A DNA stretch of 64,000 bases from Tanytarsus gracilentus (GCA_038502055.1 JAXRKN010000040.1:4836001-4900000); one strand, 5' to 3'; shown: positions 12,201-24,912, counted from the stretch's first letter. Translations and numbers: made by a program. Notes: generated from the letters alone by a model not told the origin.

Positions 12201-15200
12201 AGATCCACATTGGATGAAAAAATTGACATTTCCATAAACTGATACTGTGTACATCGTGACATATTATTATTCTTTGGATGATGGATAGGATTCGGAAAAT
12301 TTGGTGAAAAAGGGGAAAAAGTGCCATCAAGCATGAAAAGTAGCACACATTATAGGGATAATCTTCGATACGTAAAATGTGTTGTGACGACGTCAATAAA
12401 TTTTTGCCACTCAAAAGGTATTGACAGGAAAAGCGCTCGAGAGCCTTCCTCATATTTTTTACGCATTCACGTGAGTGCTGACATAAAAGGCCGTGATAAA
12501 CTTTCATAACAATCTCACACACACACAGAGTTTATTATATAGTTTCTTGTCTGACGTCGACTGCTAGTAAGCACAACAATTGCCATTCAAAAAGCATGAA
12601 TAAATTAGACAAGTATATTATTTTATGTGGCCTTCAGGTTTTTTTTCCTGCTTGCATTTGATTTAGCGATCAAGTCTGAGAATTATTTGGTTCTGTTATG
12701 GAGGAGGGTAGAAAGTAATTTATTTCCTTAGACAGATGAGAGCTTTTGATTGATTTGAAATTCGAGTAGAATGACAATGTAGCGTAAAATTGAAATTTGT
12801 TTGCTTTTGAGTAATTAAAAAATGCAAATTTCAAAATTATAACGTTTATTTTTAAAAGAAATTATTCAAACAAACTCTTGAGCTAAGAAAACAGCAGAAA
12901 TATTTTGGGAGAAAATATTATTTTACTCGTTTAATTACTTTATTACTCATCCTAGATGTATATAAAAAAATAAATAAAAGAATTGCAATTAAAATTATTT
13001 TTAACTTCTTTCAGAACCGCGAAAAGAAAAGACTGACAGTAGTAATGGCAACAATAATGCTCTATCGCCGCAAGAACAACATCAGCAACATCAACAGCAT
13101 CAGCAGTCACATCTCAATATGCACATGATGATGTCGTCGGGCATGGGCGATGCTCATCACCTAGCTTCTTCCATGAAACCCGAAAGGCCAAACTCATTTG
13201 GACCAAAAATTACAAAGCGCATTAACTTTTATCATGGTGATAATTGTAAGGAAATTCACGAAATAATTTTCAGAAAGAAAATTTTAAATTTAATATTTTA
13301 CAGATCAAGATAATCAACATAGAACACCCGACAGTCCAATGCAGGCGAACAACAGTATAATTAGCAATAATCAAATGAATCAGCAATTGAGCGGTGGTGG
13401 CATGTATATGGGTAATATGTCATCACATCAGGGCCACTCCGCTAATTCCGGGGCGAATTTAGAGAGCTATGAACTCCCCGAACCTCCAATTCACATCTCC
13501 GACATTGGACCCATTCCACCTCCACCTATGTTCTCATCTCCCAGTCCTACGCTAATCGCTGGACGTCCTCATGGACCTCTTGGTCTTTCTCATCACGACT
13601 ACGATGGTGAGCTAAGAAGACACTTGCGCGCAAACACGCTTTCGATAGATTTTTTTCTTTCTCTCTCTAATAAAAACGATTTATTTCAACAGATGACGAA
13701 GAACTAGATTCGGATGATGAATTCATGTCGTACCCAACGCCAAATCCCAACATCGATACGACACGTGTCGACGAGATTCCAGCAAAAGAGCCGAAATTCA
13801 ATGCGGTGCCATTAAAGTCAGCTTTAAAGAAGAAAACTTCAAACCCGAGCACTCCGACGCAAGAGGGCTCAAATAAAACCCTCATCGAGCGACAAGGCAA
13901 TTCTGCATTCAAGTAAGTAAAGCTTTTTTATCTCTCTAGGTGAAAATAGGATATTTAAAGATATTGAATTTAAATTTTTGGCGCATATTTTGCATGTTGG
14001 TTGATTTTATGTGACGTTACTGACGATTTTCATGACGCTTTCGAGCGTAAAAAAAGTTGCCTCCCTTATAAAAACTTTTCTCGTCTCTTAATACCGAGGA
14101 TGATCCTCGTGTCTACACTTTTATTCACTTGATATGCGTACAACTGCGTACGATAACTTTGTAATGACTTTTATCGTTAATAATAAGCAAAAAACATTTC
14201 TGTGATAAAATTTCAAGGAGAAAATTAAATTGTATGTGTTGTGTTTTTAGGCCGATTCTGCGACCGCGCATCAAGATATGGTAATTTTTTAAAAATCTTA
14301 AATTTTATTGACTTTTTGATTGATTTGATTTATTTAAAATTCTCATGCAAAAATGAGAACAGAAATTTTTGGCATGTTTAGAAATAATTAACAGTTTTTT
14401 AGTTTTTGGATGTTTTAGCAATAAATTTTTAATACACTAAAAAATTATTTTAAAATTACTAAAAAGTCATTGAAATAACAAATTGGGAAATTATTTTGCT
14501 TTTCATGAAAAAAAAACTGATACGTGATTTTCATTTTTTATCCCTCTCTAATTCAATTTCGTTCAAAAACTTCTAAAAGCTCCCAAAAACTTTTTTTTTA
14601 TTATTGAATTTCACCTCCCATAAAAAGTTTTTGCAAACTCCTTTTGGGTCTCAATTCAGCAAGAAATCGACATTTTGCTATACCCTCAACGCACAGTGTA
14701 GAATTTTTACTTTATTTTTATTTCGCACAGTATTTAATGAAAATTTATTACAAAATTTAGGGCTTCGTTTAATTTCCTTTCTCACATTATAAGCGCACAA
14801 TAGCAATTCATTAAACGAGAATTTCTTCATGGAATGATATATGGACATATCTGTAGCATGAATGCGAGTAAAAAAGTTATTGTTATACTTCCTCTTGATA
14901 TTCTCTCAATTTATTTCGCTGACAGATTTGGAGAATTAACTTGGAGTCTGTTTTCAAATTTATCATTTCCTGAGTGAAGTAAATTTTGTGAAAAAAAAGT
15001 AATCAAGAAGAAAAGATTTTTTTTAGATCAAGTTTAATTTTAATATTTTTATGTTAAATTATTTTTTTTGTTTTGCTCATTTTTTGTGTACAGTTAATAG
15101 CATGCTTTTGGTGATTTCTGTAAAAGATTTTTTGAATTTTAAAAATCTTTCACAGAAATTTATCAAGCATGAAAAATTTAAAATTTTACAACTCACAAGT

Positions 15201-16127
15201 ACTCTCAACATAATTGCTAAATTAACAATAAAAAATGTAATAAATTGCAGTTCACGTCCAATTCGTTTCGGTCTTCCATGCACGATGGAGAATAAAGAAA
15301 ACACGAGACCGTATGGCTTTCAAAATGGAAGCGGAAATGCTGACAGTGACGATAGCGACTCGAACGACGGACCGATTCTGTATCGTGACGAACCCGCTGG
15401 CGAAACTCGTGCTGCAAAAATAGCTAGGAAAGAAAGTTTATCCTTAAAATTAGCGCTCAGACCTGATCGTCAGGAGCTCATCAATCGGAATATTTTGAGA
15501 ATACAGGCCGAGAATGAGCAGTCAGAGACAAAAGAGGCAATTGGAGCGAGATTAATTCGAAGACTTTCCATGCGTCCAACGGCAGAGGAGCTGGTCGAAA
15601 GAAATATTTTGAAAAGTAAGTTTATTGTGCACGTTCGAGCTTTTTTGTAATTAAATTAAGCTCCATACATAGTCGAACACTAACATAAAAGAATCTAATT
15701 AATATCATTATCTTCATCTCCTTTCCAGTCCAAACGCCCGAGGAGCAGAAAAAAATGAAGGAGGAAAAGAAAAGTTATTTGCTAAGAAAATTAAGTTTTC
15801 GACCCACAGTTGAGGAGTTAAAGGAGAAGAAAATTATTCGCTTTAATGACTACATTGAAGTGACACAGGCACATGACTACGATAGGCGAGCCGATAAGCC
15901 GTGGACGCGATTAACGCCAAAAGATAAGGCGGCGATTCGAAAGGAATTGAACGAATACAAAAGTGCAGAGATGCCTGTTCACGAGGGGAGTCGCCACTTG
16001 ACAAGGTAAATATTAATTTATTCCAATCGATAGACGTTAATAATATGATAATTGTCAATCCTAATTGAGCCCATCTCAATTTAATCTAATTTCATCATCT
16101 TCTCTTTTTAGATTTCATAGGCCATGA
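213..16127 (+). CDS. Phactr: Phosphatase and actin regulator (Phactr family), 608-aa isoform
   Basis: Actin- and PP1-binding regulator. Coding exons by splice signals and phase: 213-597, 13015-13245, 13304-13606, 13693-13912, 14251-14280 (a 30-nt exon), 15251-15615, 15729-16005 and 16112-16127, giving 608 aa. The N-terminal half is low-complexity Ser/Asn/Gln/His sequence. The C-terminal part carries three RPEL motifs (RPDRQEL, RPTAEEL, RPTVEEL), which in this family bind G-actin. They are followed by the PP1-binding tail with WTRLTPKDKAAIRKELNEY and the invariant end RFHRP, whose last residues come from a 16-nt final exon. An acidic stretch and PP.PPMF proline run lie in the middle. The Drosophila counterpart is the single Phactr-like gene CG32264 (from memory). 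The family's N-terminal RPEL was not found in the exons seen. The family call is very secure; the exact 5' structure is less so. Confidence 0.92.
598..5223 (+). other. Phactr intron, no gene seen
   Basis: About 4.6 kb of AT-rich DNA between the two alternative first coding exons. It contains many homopolymer A/T runs and GA/CT-rich patches such as the GAGAGAGAGA run near 1048-1060. Open frames here are short and read like random AT-rich translation. No RNA gene or transposon was recognised. Confidence 0.6.
5224..5452 (+). CDS. Phactr: Alternative first coding exon of Phactr
   Basis: An ATG at 5224 opens 76 codons, beginning MSKTKQSVGKLKQL and ending at a GTAAGC donor in phase 1. This is the same phase as the exon ending at 597, so it can splice directly to 13015, giving a 556-aa isoform with the same RPEL/PP1 half. 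It encodes a basic segment (FAPSLRRRRHCEKEK) that could act in membrane or nuclear targeting, then an acidic/proline part. The preceding 300 bp, with pyrimidine-rich tracts, may hold a second promoter. Reading quality and the strong donor support it. Joining to exon 13015 is inferred from phase only. Confidence 0.7.
6520..7390 (+). repeat. G-rich low-complexity blocks (GGGG/TTT), G-quadruplex-prone
   Basis: Two blocks (6520-6725 and 6900-7390) consist largely of GGGG or GGG runs separated by short T/A/C-containing spacers, such as TTTTGGGG and GGGGTTTGGGG, on the + strand. Runs of four or more guanines closely spaced fulfil the usual G-quadruplex pattern many times over. They lie in the Phactr intron on the transcribed-sense strand, so the nascent RNA would also be G-rich. 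Long open frames through them are artefacts of composition. Confidence 0.85.
7437..7690 (+). repeat. Pyrimidine-rich tract (TTCC/TCTG repeats)
   Basis: About 250 bp almost purely T and C on the + strand, made of variants of TTTCCTCTGTCC and TTCTTGTTC. It directly follows the purine-rich G block, so the intron switches strand bias abruptly. Such tracts can form triplex (H-DNA) structures. No coding meaning is assigned. Confidence 0.8.
7690..7945. repeat. Repeat-like segment with GACGACA heptamers and a near-palindrome
   Basis: This block has higher GC than its surroundings. It contains roughly four tandem copies of the heptamer GACGACA at about 7857-7889, then a near-palindrome at about 7908-7936 (arms AGCGTTACCACACT and AGTGTGGGTTACGCT). 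A GACGACA-type tail and terminal hairpin suggest the end of a non-autonomous transposon, but no family was recognised and no flanking duplication was identified. Confidence 0.4.
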
Positions 16128-18208
16128 CGCTTTTCGTTCTCATCATCAATTTCAGCGATAACAGCAAAATTAACTTTACCCATAGCATTATTCGACTTCT
16201 AATTTCATTGATGACGATTACTGTTTTTGAACATTGAAGAAGAGATAAAAAAATAAAATAAAAAATCTTCCGAAAAAAAAGTAAAAAAAAAATTAGAAAA
16301 GGTAACCTGCAGTAAAAATATTAATACTGTGATAATGTTGAAGTTATTATAGGATGTTAAAAAACCTATTGAAACTTACACACACACACGTGACACTTGC
16401 ATGCATACAGAGAAAAGTGATTGAAAGGAATGAAGCGAGGCGTGAGATAGAGAGCTTTTCCGCAATAAAAAAATCCAGCGATAAAAAAAGGCTTCATGTC
16501 CTTTTTATTTAGAGAAAGATGAAAAAAGGCAAACAATAAGTTTTGTGCTCACTGCATTTTGTGCATTTTTCATGTCTATGCGGCTGAGATGATAAAGTAA
16601 AAAATTTCATTTGTGTATTTTTCTAAAAGCTCTAAAGAGCACTTGAAAACTGCAAACGACATCAAGCAAAATGTGGAGAAAAATCCATTAAGTATTAAAT
16701 TGAGAAAAACTTAAATCAATATGAAATAAAAATGGAGAAAAAAAAATTAAAAAGAGTTTAAAGTGAATTTCTCAGCAAGAGTTTATGCTCATATGTAGTT
16801 TTCTGCAACTCATAAATAAATTTGTCAGTTTCATGAAAGCTAAGTTAAAATTTTTGAGTTGATAAAACTTTCTGAGAAATTTCTCTCGATCTCAATTAAA
16901 AAAAAAGTTAATTATTTTTCATCAAAAGCGGTCAAAAGCTGTATGCATTAAGTGGAAAGTAAAAATTTAGCAACTTGTGTTGATTTTTTTCATCGTTCAA
17001 TGAATTTGAAAAGATTTTTTCTTTCTTTTGTGTTTGTAAACTTTTAAGCAAGAACAACAGCAAAATGATTTTATTAATTAATAATTATTTTTGGATATAA
17101 TTTAGTGTACATATCTGTAATTGTGTTAATTATTTAATTCAATTCCCAACTGAACAAATTTCTTTCATTTCTAATTAGAAGAAAAAAGTTAATTTGCGTC
17201 CAGAATTTTTTAAAAATTCTTAATTATCACAAAAAAAATTAAGTTTGTTCTCATTAAAGTGATTTCTGTGTGTTGTATGCACTTTTTCAAAAGATTAAAG
17301 CAATTGCCATAGCAATAAAATCAATTTTCTTTTCCGAAGCCAATTCTTCGCCATTTGAAAGACGCATTTCATGTTTTCGAGTCATCCTGAGGGAAATTTC
17401 ACGAAATGTTCAATATTTTTAGGTTAATTTAAACAACCTGACCGCATTTTCCCTCGGCATTATTTGAAAGACATTTATCGATACAAAAAGAGGTTAATTT
17501 AATAATTGTGAAGTGCTTTTGCTTTATGTTCAATGGAAAAAATAATTCACTTGTTCGTTAAATTTTGTCAGAAAATTAGAAAACCACCATGACGTAATTT
17601 CACGAACAAAATTCTTAAATAAAATTGTAAATTCTTTATTAGATCACTATAAATAATAAAAACAACACACACACACATGTAATGGAAATTATTATAAATT
17701 TATAATTTATTTAAATTTAGTGAGAGAAAACGATAATCGCGGAAAAAAGAGATTTCAAATTTGTATAAATTATAATCATTTGGATTATTTAGATTTTCTT
17801 AATTTAGGAATATTTAATGAAAGAATTAAGAATAAAATAATCATTGAATTAAAAAAAGTGAAAGAAATGTTTTGAGACACGAGTAAATTTATAATGAAAG
17901 TGAAATATAAATTTTTTGGTTGTGTTCAAAAACGCAAAATTTAAAAAAAAATGGAGAAATAAAACTTTTTGGCAAAAATGAAATTAAGTGAAAAGTTCTA
18001 AGCAGTTTGTATAACACAATATTAAATACTCCGCATTGATGATAATAAATGAAAAAATAAAAAGTGAATGTTTCATTACGTTTTTCTAAGAATAATTTTT
18101 GATGTTGTCAGCAATTTTTATGGACATCGAATTTCAGCTTAAATTAATATGTATATTTTTTGTTAGTAATCGAATTTTTACAGCAAATAATTTTAAAATA
18201 ATCACAGA
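16128..18208. other. Intergenic region between convergent Phactr and phosphoserine phosphatase
   Basis: About 2.1 kb of very AT-rich DNA holding both 3' UTRs. An AATAAA-type signal at about 16251-16262 is a plausible Phactr polyadenylation signal. No gene was seen. A TATCGATA sequence at 17476-17483 is noted but has no promoter nearby. Confidence 0.5.
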
Positions 18209-19331
18209 CTACATGAGTTGTTGGAAATCAGTGACGTAGTAGGTTGAACGCTCTTGTACTGATTCTCTAATAATATTTCCTCCAAATCCGATGAAGTAGT
18301 CTGCGGGCGGACACGATTCTAAATCCGTAGCACCATCTCCTATCATGACAATCGACAACCGTTTGTTTGACATCAATTGACTGCTATTGAAATTTCTTAT
18401 TTGCAATATCGCTTCGCCCTTTCCACCGCTCCGTGATGTTGGCTGATTCACATCAAATCCACCGTAATTTCCATTGAAATCAAACAAGAGTTTGTTTGCA
18501 AAGAGATTCGTGAGCGGAATATCTAGCTCTTGAGCAACCTTAAAGAGTATTTCAGAGTAAATCTTTTGAATTTTTTTTGTTGTCAATTAATTTACTTACA
18601 GGATCAATCAGAGAATGGAAGCCGCCAGATATGAGATAAATTTTTTTGTTCTCGTTTTTGAGATAGTGAATAAATTCTCTGCGAAAAAATTAATTAAAAA
18701 TTAATAAAAATCTCCCAGACATTTTGACGTCCTTGCACTGTCTCATTTGTTGATTAAATTATTTACTGTCATTGGGTTAGTCAGTCACACTCTAATTCAA
18801 TTTTGCCTAATTAACTCACTTGATTCTTGGCGACAACGTGCTCGGCTTTTCCATCAAGAATTGTCTAATTTGTGATTGTGTCGGCTTAATAATGTCCAAG
18901 CGGCGACGAAGAGCTTCCTGGAATGTCATTGCGCCGCCCATTGCCTCCCTCGTGAGATTGCTCACCTCCTCACCCTTTCCACAAAACTCAGCCAACTCAT
19001 CGATGCCCTCCTCAACGATAACGGTCGAGTCGACATCAAAGCACACAATATCAGCTGATTGAATGATGCGTTTGGCCTCCAAAACTCGTTTACTCTTGCT
19101 ATCGACTCCGCCAGCTGATGACTTAGAACCGGTTACAAGTGTCGACGATGGGGTCGTTGTAGTGATATTACGAACAATAGTTTGTATTTGTGGCATGACG
19201 ATCGGTGAAATTACTGACGCATTAGACGATTGAGCGGAGATGGCTACGAGGCTGGCTATTGACTTTTGTAGGCTGAAAAATGATGTGAAGTTCATGAGCA
19301 ATAGAAGTGATGATATTGCGAGTGATTTCAT
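18209..19331 (-). CDS. aay: Phosphoserine phosphatase (astray)
   Basis: HAD-superfamily enzyme that removes phosphate from L-3-phosphoserine, the last step of serine synthesis. Three exons: 19331-18820, 18678-18600 and 18538-18209, joining in phase to 306 aa. Motif I is DVDST (nucleophile Asp about residue 99, acid/base Asp 101), followed by the family signature VEEGIDELAEFCG. The cap region AMGGAMTFQEALRRRL is present, then motif II in LISGGFHSLI, motif III lysine in GGKGEA, and motif IV GDGATDLE binding Mg2+. All catalytic residues are intact. The catalytic core starts near residue 83. The N-terminal 80 residues are hydrophobic then Ser/Thr-rich, which is unusual for this normally cytosolic enzyme. 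A later in-frame ATG (MPQIQTIV) could be used instead. Confidence 0.93.
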
Positions 19332-21593
19332 TTTAATTTTTTTAAATTAAATTTTGCTCTTATGAAATTTTATCGCGAAATTTGTTGCGTAATAATTTCT
19401 AGTTTTTTAAATTATTTAAAAAACTTTTTAGAAATAATTTCTCGATTATTCTCGCTCTTTGTTAAATTGTAACAATATTTTTCTAGTTCATCCCGATAGT
19501 GAATTTATTATTCGTCTTTTGACACAAATTGTAGCTGAGCGACTATACGAGAACTTCTCGCTTACCTATTCATTTTTCGGCTTCAAATTATTTTTTTCTT
19601 TCAGCAATTTATTTTTTCTCTAAAATCTCGATGATCTTCGTATTTTATAAAATAGTTTTTTTTGATCACACGAGACAGTTTTTTTACTCTTTAAATTTCT
19701 TCTTTATCACTTTGACACGATTTGTTCACGTGTTGCTTATAAAACAGTTGTAAAACTACTTTTTCAACAAAAATTTTCCCTCAGAATTGATTTTTGAAAA
19801 AATATTTTTATAATGTTGTTATCAGCGGAGAGTTAATAAGAGACTGATGATGTTTAAAGCGGCAGCTCACTATTTTATATATGGAGGAGAGATGCGACGG
19901 ATAGAAAGCATTCAATAACAACTTTGATAATTAATATATGCGTTAAGTCTATGGGGTCTGTTGATCACAAAGAACTTTTATGCTGTAAACAACTCTATAC
20001 TATGTTTAACATTCTTATGAGATCTTAGGTATCTACACGTGTCTTAGATTCTTACAAAATAATCTTTGTATGAGTGAACATTATAAGAATCGCTTAAGGG
20101 CTTGAACATTGAGTAGAATTCTCCTGAAAAAACTTTTCCGTTAAAAAATTCGATTTTGAAAAAAATATAAAATAAAATTTTTTATAAACTGCAAAATTCA
20201 AAAAAAAATTTGAAAAATTTCTTAAAACTGCAAACTTTAAAATTTTTTTAAAAAATATCCTAAAACTGCAAAATTTAAAATTTGTTAAAAAAATATCTTC
20301 AAAAATGAAACCGTAAAAAAAATTCTCGGTCAGACAATGAATGCGTCATAGAATTTCAAAGTACACAAAAACATTCTTTTCGTCCATGTGACAAAATCGT
20401 GACCGGTTTTTTTTAATTCAGTTGACAACAGCAGCACGTTTCAGAATTTTTAGCTACTTTTTTTTAATATTTTAATGATAAATTTTAGTGTGGAATTAAA
20501 ATCTTAATTTTCTAAATATTATATGAATTTTTTTAACTTTTTAAAATTTAACGGTTTTCTATAAAACTGCACTCATCGTGTATCTGATAAGAGTGTTCAT
20601 TGCACTATCGACTAAAGTTATTTGTCTTTTGAATACATCCTCAAAGATTTTATTTTATGTAAGCTGTGAAAAATGCCGGTTTGTTATGTTATTTACTAAA
20701 TTTCCTCTTCGCGACAAAGTTTCACATGTGAAATCCGTAATAATAATAATTACGTGAAGATTGAATGAATGAACTCGAAAATTATCAATTGTTCATACTT
20801 TTAAAATCCAGTATAATCTAGAAGCATGAGACACAACGTGATCCAGATTTTATTTTATTTTCGTGAACTCTTCATTCAAGCATGGAATAAATAATTTCAG
20901 ATGCAAAGATTAAAAAATTCTGGTTTTTAATTTATTTTTTGGGAGCAATCTTAATTATTTGGAAATATTTGACATTTGCGCCTTTATTTAAAAATCAAAA
21001 TTCTTTTCTCATTGGAAGTGCCACATGTTCACATTGGAAAATGGAAAATTTTCACGGTCACGAGGGAAGAAAATTAGAGGTCAAAATAATTTTAACCTCA
21101 TAAAATAGCCTCAAATAGCTAACTTACCTCCTTGTTTTTTTGTTCACCAAACTGATAACTGTTTTTTAAAAATATTTTTATTCAAAGCCGTCTTGATTTA
21201 CACCCATAAATCGCCTTATTATGACTGACCACATCAACTACTTCTCGATAACAAGTGCATCGACGAATGAAAAAATATTTTTCGTGTTTCCAACGTAGCT
21301 GTAATGCATGGGGGGTAAAAGTAATGTTTACTTGAAAAGTGCACGCTGAGAGAATTTTGTTGTTGTTTGTTCAATTAACTAGAGAATAGCAACGTCACCG
21401 TGCAGTCAGTCAATCGTTATGCACTTGTTTAAAAGCAGGAAACATTTCAAACCAGAACAGAATTGACATTGAAAATTATATTAGGGATGCAAATTTTTAA
21501 TGGAAAAATTTAAATTGAGTCGCTCGACTCCCATATATAAAAACATGATGCAATTTTATGAATTAAAATAATTTTTTTTAACTAAAATCAATT
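19332..21593. other. Intergenic region, no gene seen
   Basis: About 2.3 kb upstream of aay and downstream of HIRA. It contains a degenerate tandem of A/T-rich units around 20160-20300 (repeated AAACTGCAAA-TTTAAAATTT) and a 14-bp palindrome TTTCACATGTGAAA at 20720-20733. The aay promoter must lie in its left part. No open frame has coding character. Confidence 0.5.
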
Positions 21594-21599
21594 TTTATT
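21594..21599 (-). terminator. Likely HIRA polyadenylation signal
   Basis: AATAAA on the - strand, about 30 nt beyond the HIRA stop codon. Position and exact consensus support the assignment. No 3' end data are available. Confidence 0.55.
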
Positions 21600-21630
21600 T
21601 AGACACTCGTCAGTTTTTTCAAAAAAGCCT

Positions 21631-24490
21631 TTAATTTATTTCCATCCCATTGGACACACTACTAAGTTGATCGAAATATTCGCAGTAGATTCTTTGCCAC
21701 TTGGTTGATGTGCGGAAATGATTGAGAACCTCTTGCAATAAATCATGCTTGTTAATGCCCAAAATTTTATGCTTCTCTTTGCAAGCTTCATCATTTTTTA
21801 GACTATAAATTGGACCTAGTAAATCGTCGAGTACTTGACGGACTTTCTTCTCAGTGCCATGCGTCGACAAATAATATCCGAATGACGAATACCAGTGCTT
21901 TAGTTCTTGCGGTGAATTTACACTTTCGCAGAGCTTAATTTGATGCTCGATGAACGATAATTTTGATTGCGATTCCCATGCATCGTCAGATGGTTCAGTT
22001 GGAACTTTTGTCTTCTGCTGGAATGTATGCGAAATATATTGAAGAGTAGCAAGTGGATATGTTTTCATGTTCTTAATATTTGTGATTGAACCATGAAGAC
22101 CGTTTCTTGTGAGGGCATCATTAGCGTTGACGAGCATCCAACTTTCTAAATCAACCGAGTAGCTGTACGAATTTCCTGTGCTTGTCCCAACAAAGGCAAT
22201 ACCCGAGTCTGATATATAGAAGAGATTTATGTAACCAGTTCCGTTTAGAATGTCATCGCATTTTGATTTCACATAAATTTTAATCAACTTCATATTCCAC
22301 ACAAACATTTTTGCGTTTTCAGTTAAAACCCCTCCGAAAGTTGAGTTGGGGCTGAATGCAGTGGAGAAAATTGGACTCGCTTGATTGAGTATTGGAACAA
22401 CTAATTGTGCGTCTTTAATGTGTAAAAATCTCACCGTCCCATCCATAGCACCTATCAGGACGTACTTGCTGCAAATGCTAAAACTACTAATTGGCGATCC
22501 CACGGTAATTTCCCAAAGCTTTCTATCGCCACTTTGTGCCTGCTGCATATTCATACAAACAACTTTACTAAGCTGGCCAAAGGGAGTTTTGTACGCATCA
22601 TTGGTTACTTGAACTCTAAATTCATTGATCATCTTGATGCATTGACTTCCGGTCAGAGGTTGAGCTTTCCCCGAGCAAACTTTTACTACCGGCATGAAGG
22701 GTCGTACGAAAGTTGATGGCGCTGTTGCTGCCGAAGATACACTCGCAATATTTGACACTTCTCCTTGCATCTTTTGTGGTACATCACGGAAAACTAATCG
22801 AGTGTCAAGCTTTAGGGGATCACTAACACTTGCCGTTTGTGATTGTGATGATGATGACGATGTAGGTTTTTGTTGAATTTTGGGAGTTTCTGTGATTTGT
22901 GTAGTCGAAGTGGACGGCAGTGGTGTATTTGTCCCGAATTCTGTCCTAGATTGTGAGCTTGAATCACTGAGTGGTATGAACATTGGAGTGATTCGTCGTT
23001 TGCCGTCCGGTCTTCGCGTTTCTGTTTGCTTCAATATTGGTTTACTCGGCGACGATGTTTCCGATGAAGGAGTTTTATTTAAAGCTGGTGTTTGAACTGC
23101 CGGCGTGCTAACAACTTGTGGAGATTCTTTAGTTGTGGTTGGAATCAATGTCGGTGGACCTCGAGGTTTTTCTTGTGACATATTAAGTAGCTCTGCATTC
23201 TCAATAATTAATTCCTTTTCAGCTTGAACAGACAAATCAATTGTGGCGTCTTTGCCGTACATACGTTGATATAGCGAATTCTTATCGTCTTCAGAGAGTG
23301 GCTTTCCTAGTTGATCTTCGGTGAATTGAAGACAAGCAACTGTTCCATCGCCACTGCAAGCTAAGAGTACATACCCATCATTAGACCAGCTCAGATCCAA
23401 GATGGAATCTTCAAAAAGATCTCTAATGACTAAGAGAGGACGCTGAAGTGCCGTCATCCATATTGACAAACATCGATCTCTTGAACCTATTGCCAAGCAG
23501 CAATACTGTTGAGTTTTATTTGTCTTTTGTGACTTTCGCTTAAGAATTGAATTGTGAAAGCGAACGCATGTCACTGCTTTCCTATGTCCAACGAAATCCT
23601 TGTCACACTTCCAGCCGTCTCTTTCAATTATTTGTGCAGTAGGTCCACCTCCGTTCATGCTATGCGCTGACACTAAATATTGTCCGTCGGGCGACCAACT
23701 TAATCGCAAAACATGTGTAGTTCCAGCACACTCCTCAAAAGGCTCAGTGATTGTGTTCTGAATTGTCCAATCAAAAGTTTTCCATATTTTGATCGAACGA
23801 TCGTCGCTCTGTGATGCAAGGTACTTTCCAACTGGATCCCACGCACATCCTTTAACCAAACCCGTGTGTCCTTTGAGCGTTGCTAGAATCGCCCAACTTT
23901 GAGCATCCCACACGATAATGTTGTTATCAATTGAGCAGCTGGCTAGAAATCGATCACCAGGAGACCATGCGAGATCCAGGACATCTCCACTATGTCCTCT
24001 GCAAGTCCATGCACACTTCCAGTTCTCAACATTCTTCGTCATACCGCTCCCTCCAAAATTCGAACCAGATCCAGCAAACTTTTTCCATATCATAATTAAT
24101 TTATCATCAGCACCAGACGCAAGATAAATTCCACTTCCCGACCATCGCACTGCATTTACACATCCAAGATGATTATCGCTAAAAATTAATTGATTTTATA
24201 ATTTTTATTGCAAACAAAAAATTTACTTACATTTGACAAAGGATTTTTGGCACATTGGGATCCATCTCAGCCTTTTCCGACAAAACTGGCTCGAGATTCC
24301 ATATTGTAACACTTCCAGAATCATTTCCTTGACCGCCCTACAACATTATTTTTAAAATTAATTGAAAATGCCGCAAAAGTTTTTGTTTATAAAATTTTAC
24401 CGTCGCAAATTTTTTCTCTTTCGGATGAATATCGATTGAAAAAATAGGCTTGTCTTGATTATGCACAAACGATGGCTTAAGAAGTTTCAT
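21631..24490 (-). CDS. Hira: Histone cell cycle regulator HIRA (H3.3 chaperone)
   Basis: Nuclear scaffold of the HIRA complex that deposits H3.3-H4 outside replication. Exons 24490-24401, 24337-24231 and 24178-21631 give 914 aa. The N-terminus MKLLKPSFVHNQDKPIFSID and the run NHLGCVNAVRWSGSGIYLAS are typical of HIRA. Seven WD repeats fill the first 340 or so residues. A Ser/Thr/Pro-rich linker holds the B-domain (RRPDGKRRITPMFIPL, about residues 450-465), which in the family binds the ASF1 chaperone. The C-terminal Hira domain follows, with NDAYKTPFGQLSKVV, a second beta-propeller-like region, and an end that in the family contacts CABIN1. It is slightly shorter than vertebrate HIRA (about 1,017 aa) but has every domain. 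It is divergent from the enkurin-domain gene at 24913. Confidence 0.96.
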
Positions 24491-24912
24491 TATTGAGCAA
24501 TTTTATCGCTTAATTCAGTCTTTTTTAGTGTTTATTTTTAATTTTCATTGAATTTTTCCGCAAGTTGTTTTTTTCGATTCGAGTTCAGCAAAAAAAATCT
24601 CAGACTCGATTTCGGGGGAAAACAATTTTTGAAAATTTCCGTTCGTTTCAATTTTTTTAAGGATATTTTATAAAAAATAATATGTAAAGCCATTCAACTT
24701 TTATTAAATTTATTCGAATCAATTTTGATGAAAATTAAAGTGCATTTAAGCTTTGATAATCTCATTTTACGCTTCACTGATCAATGCAATCGACCGTTAG
24801 AAAAAATAATTTAAATAGGCCGTGAAATTTTCGCAAGGGCCGGTTGTTATTTTTTTTTCGATTGTTGTATCCTTTTTAAAATTTACTTTATTTAAAATTA
24901 AATTTGTGCCTT
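24491..24912. promoter_or_regulatory. Shared bidirectional promoter of Hira and the ENKD1-like gene
   Basis: Only 422 bp separate the two divergent start codons, so both promoters and both 5' UTRs must fit here. The region is AT-rich with T runs. No TATA box or known core motif was pinned down. Co-regulation is an inference from geometry only. Confidence 0.6.

Larger units (their letters stand above)
5453..13014 (+). other. Large Phactr intron with G-rich and repeat-like DNA
   Basis: About 7.5 kb downstream of the second alternative first exon. The notable contents are listed separately: a G-rich block (6520-7390), a pyrimidine block (7437-7690) and a repeat-like segment with a palindrome (7690-7945). 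The remainder is AT-rich without recognisable genes. A short TGA/GAT trinucleotide run lies at 11277-11295. Confidence 0.6.

Noticed and set aside
17476..17483. TATCGATA (DRE-type) motif between two convergent genes
   Set aside because: No gene start lies nearby; in AT-rich DNA an 8-mer of this composition is expected by chance. The same holds for the copy at 34606-34613.
19050..19059. A third ATCAGCTGAT motif
   Set aside because: It lies inside the coding sequence of phosphoserine phosphatase, so a promoter role is unlikely.
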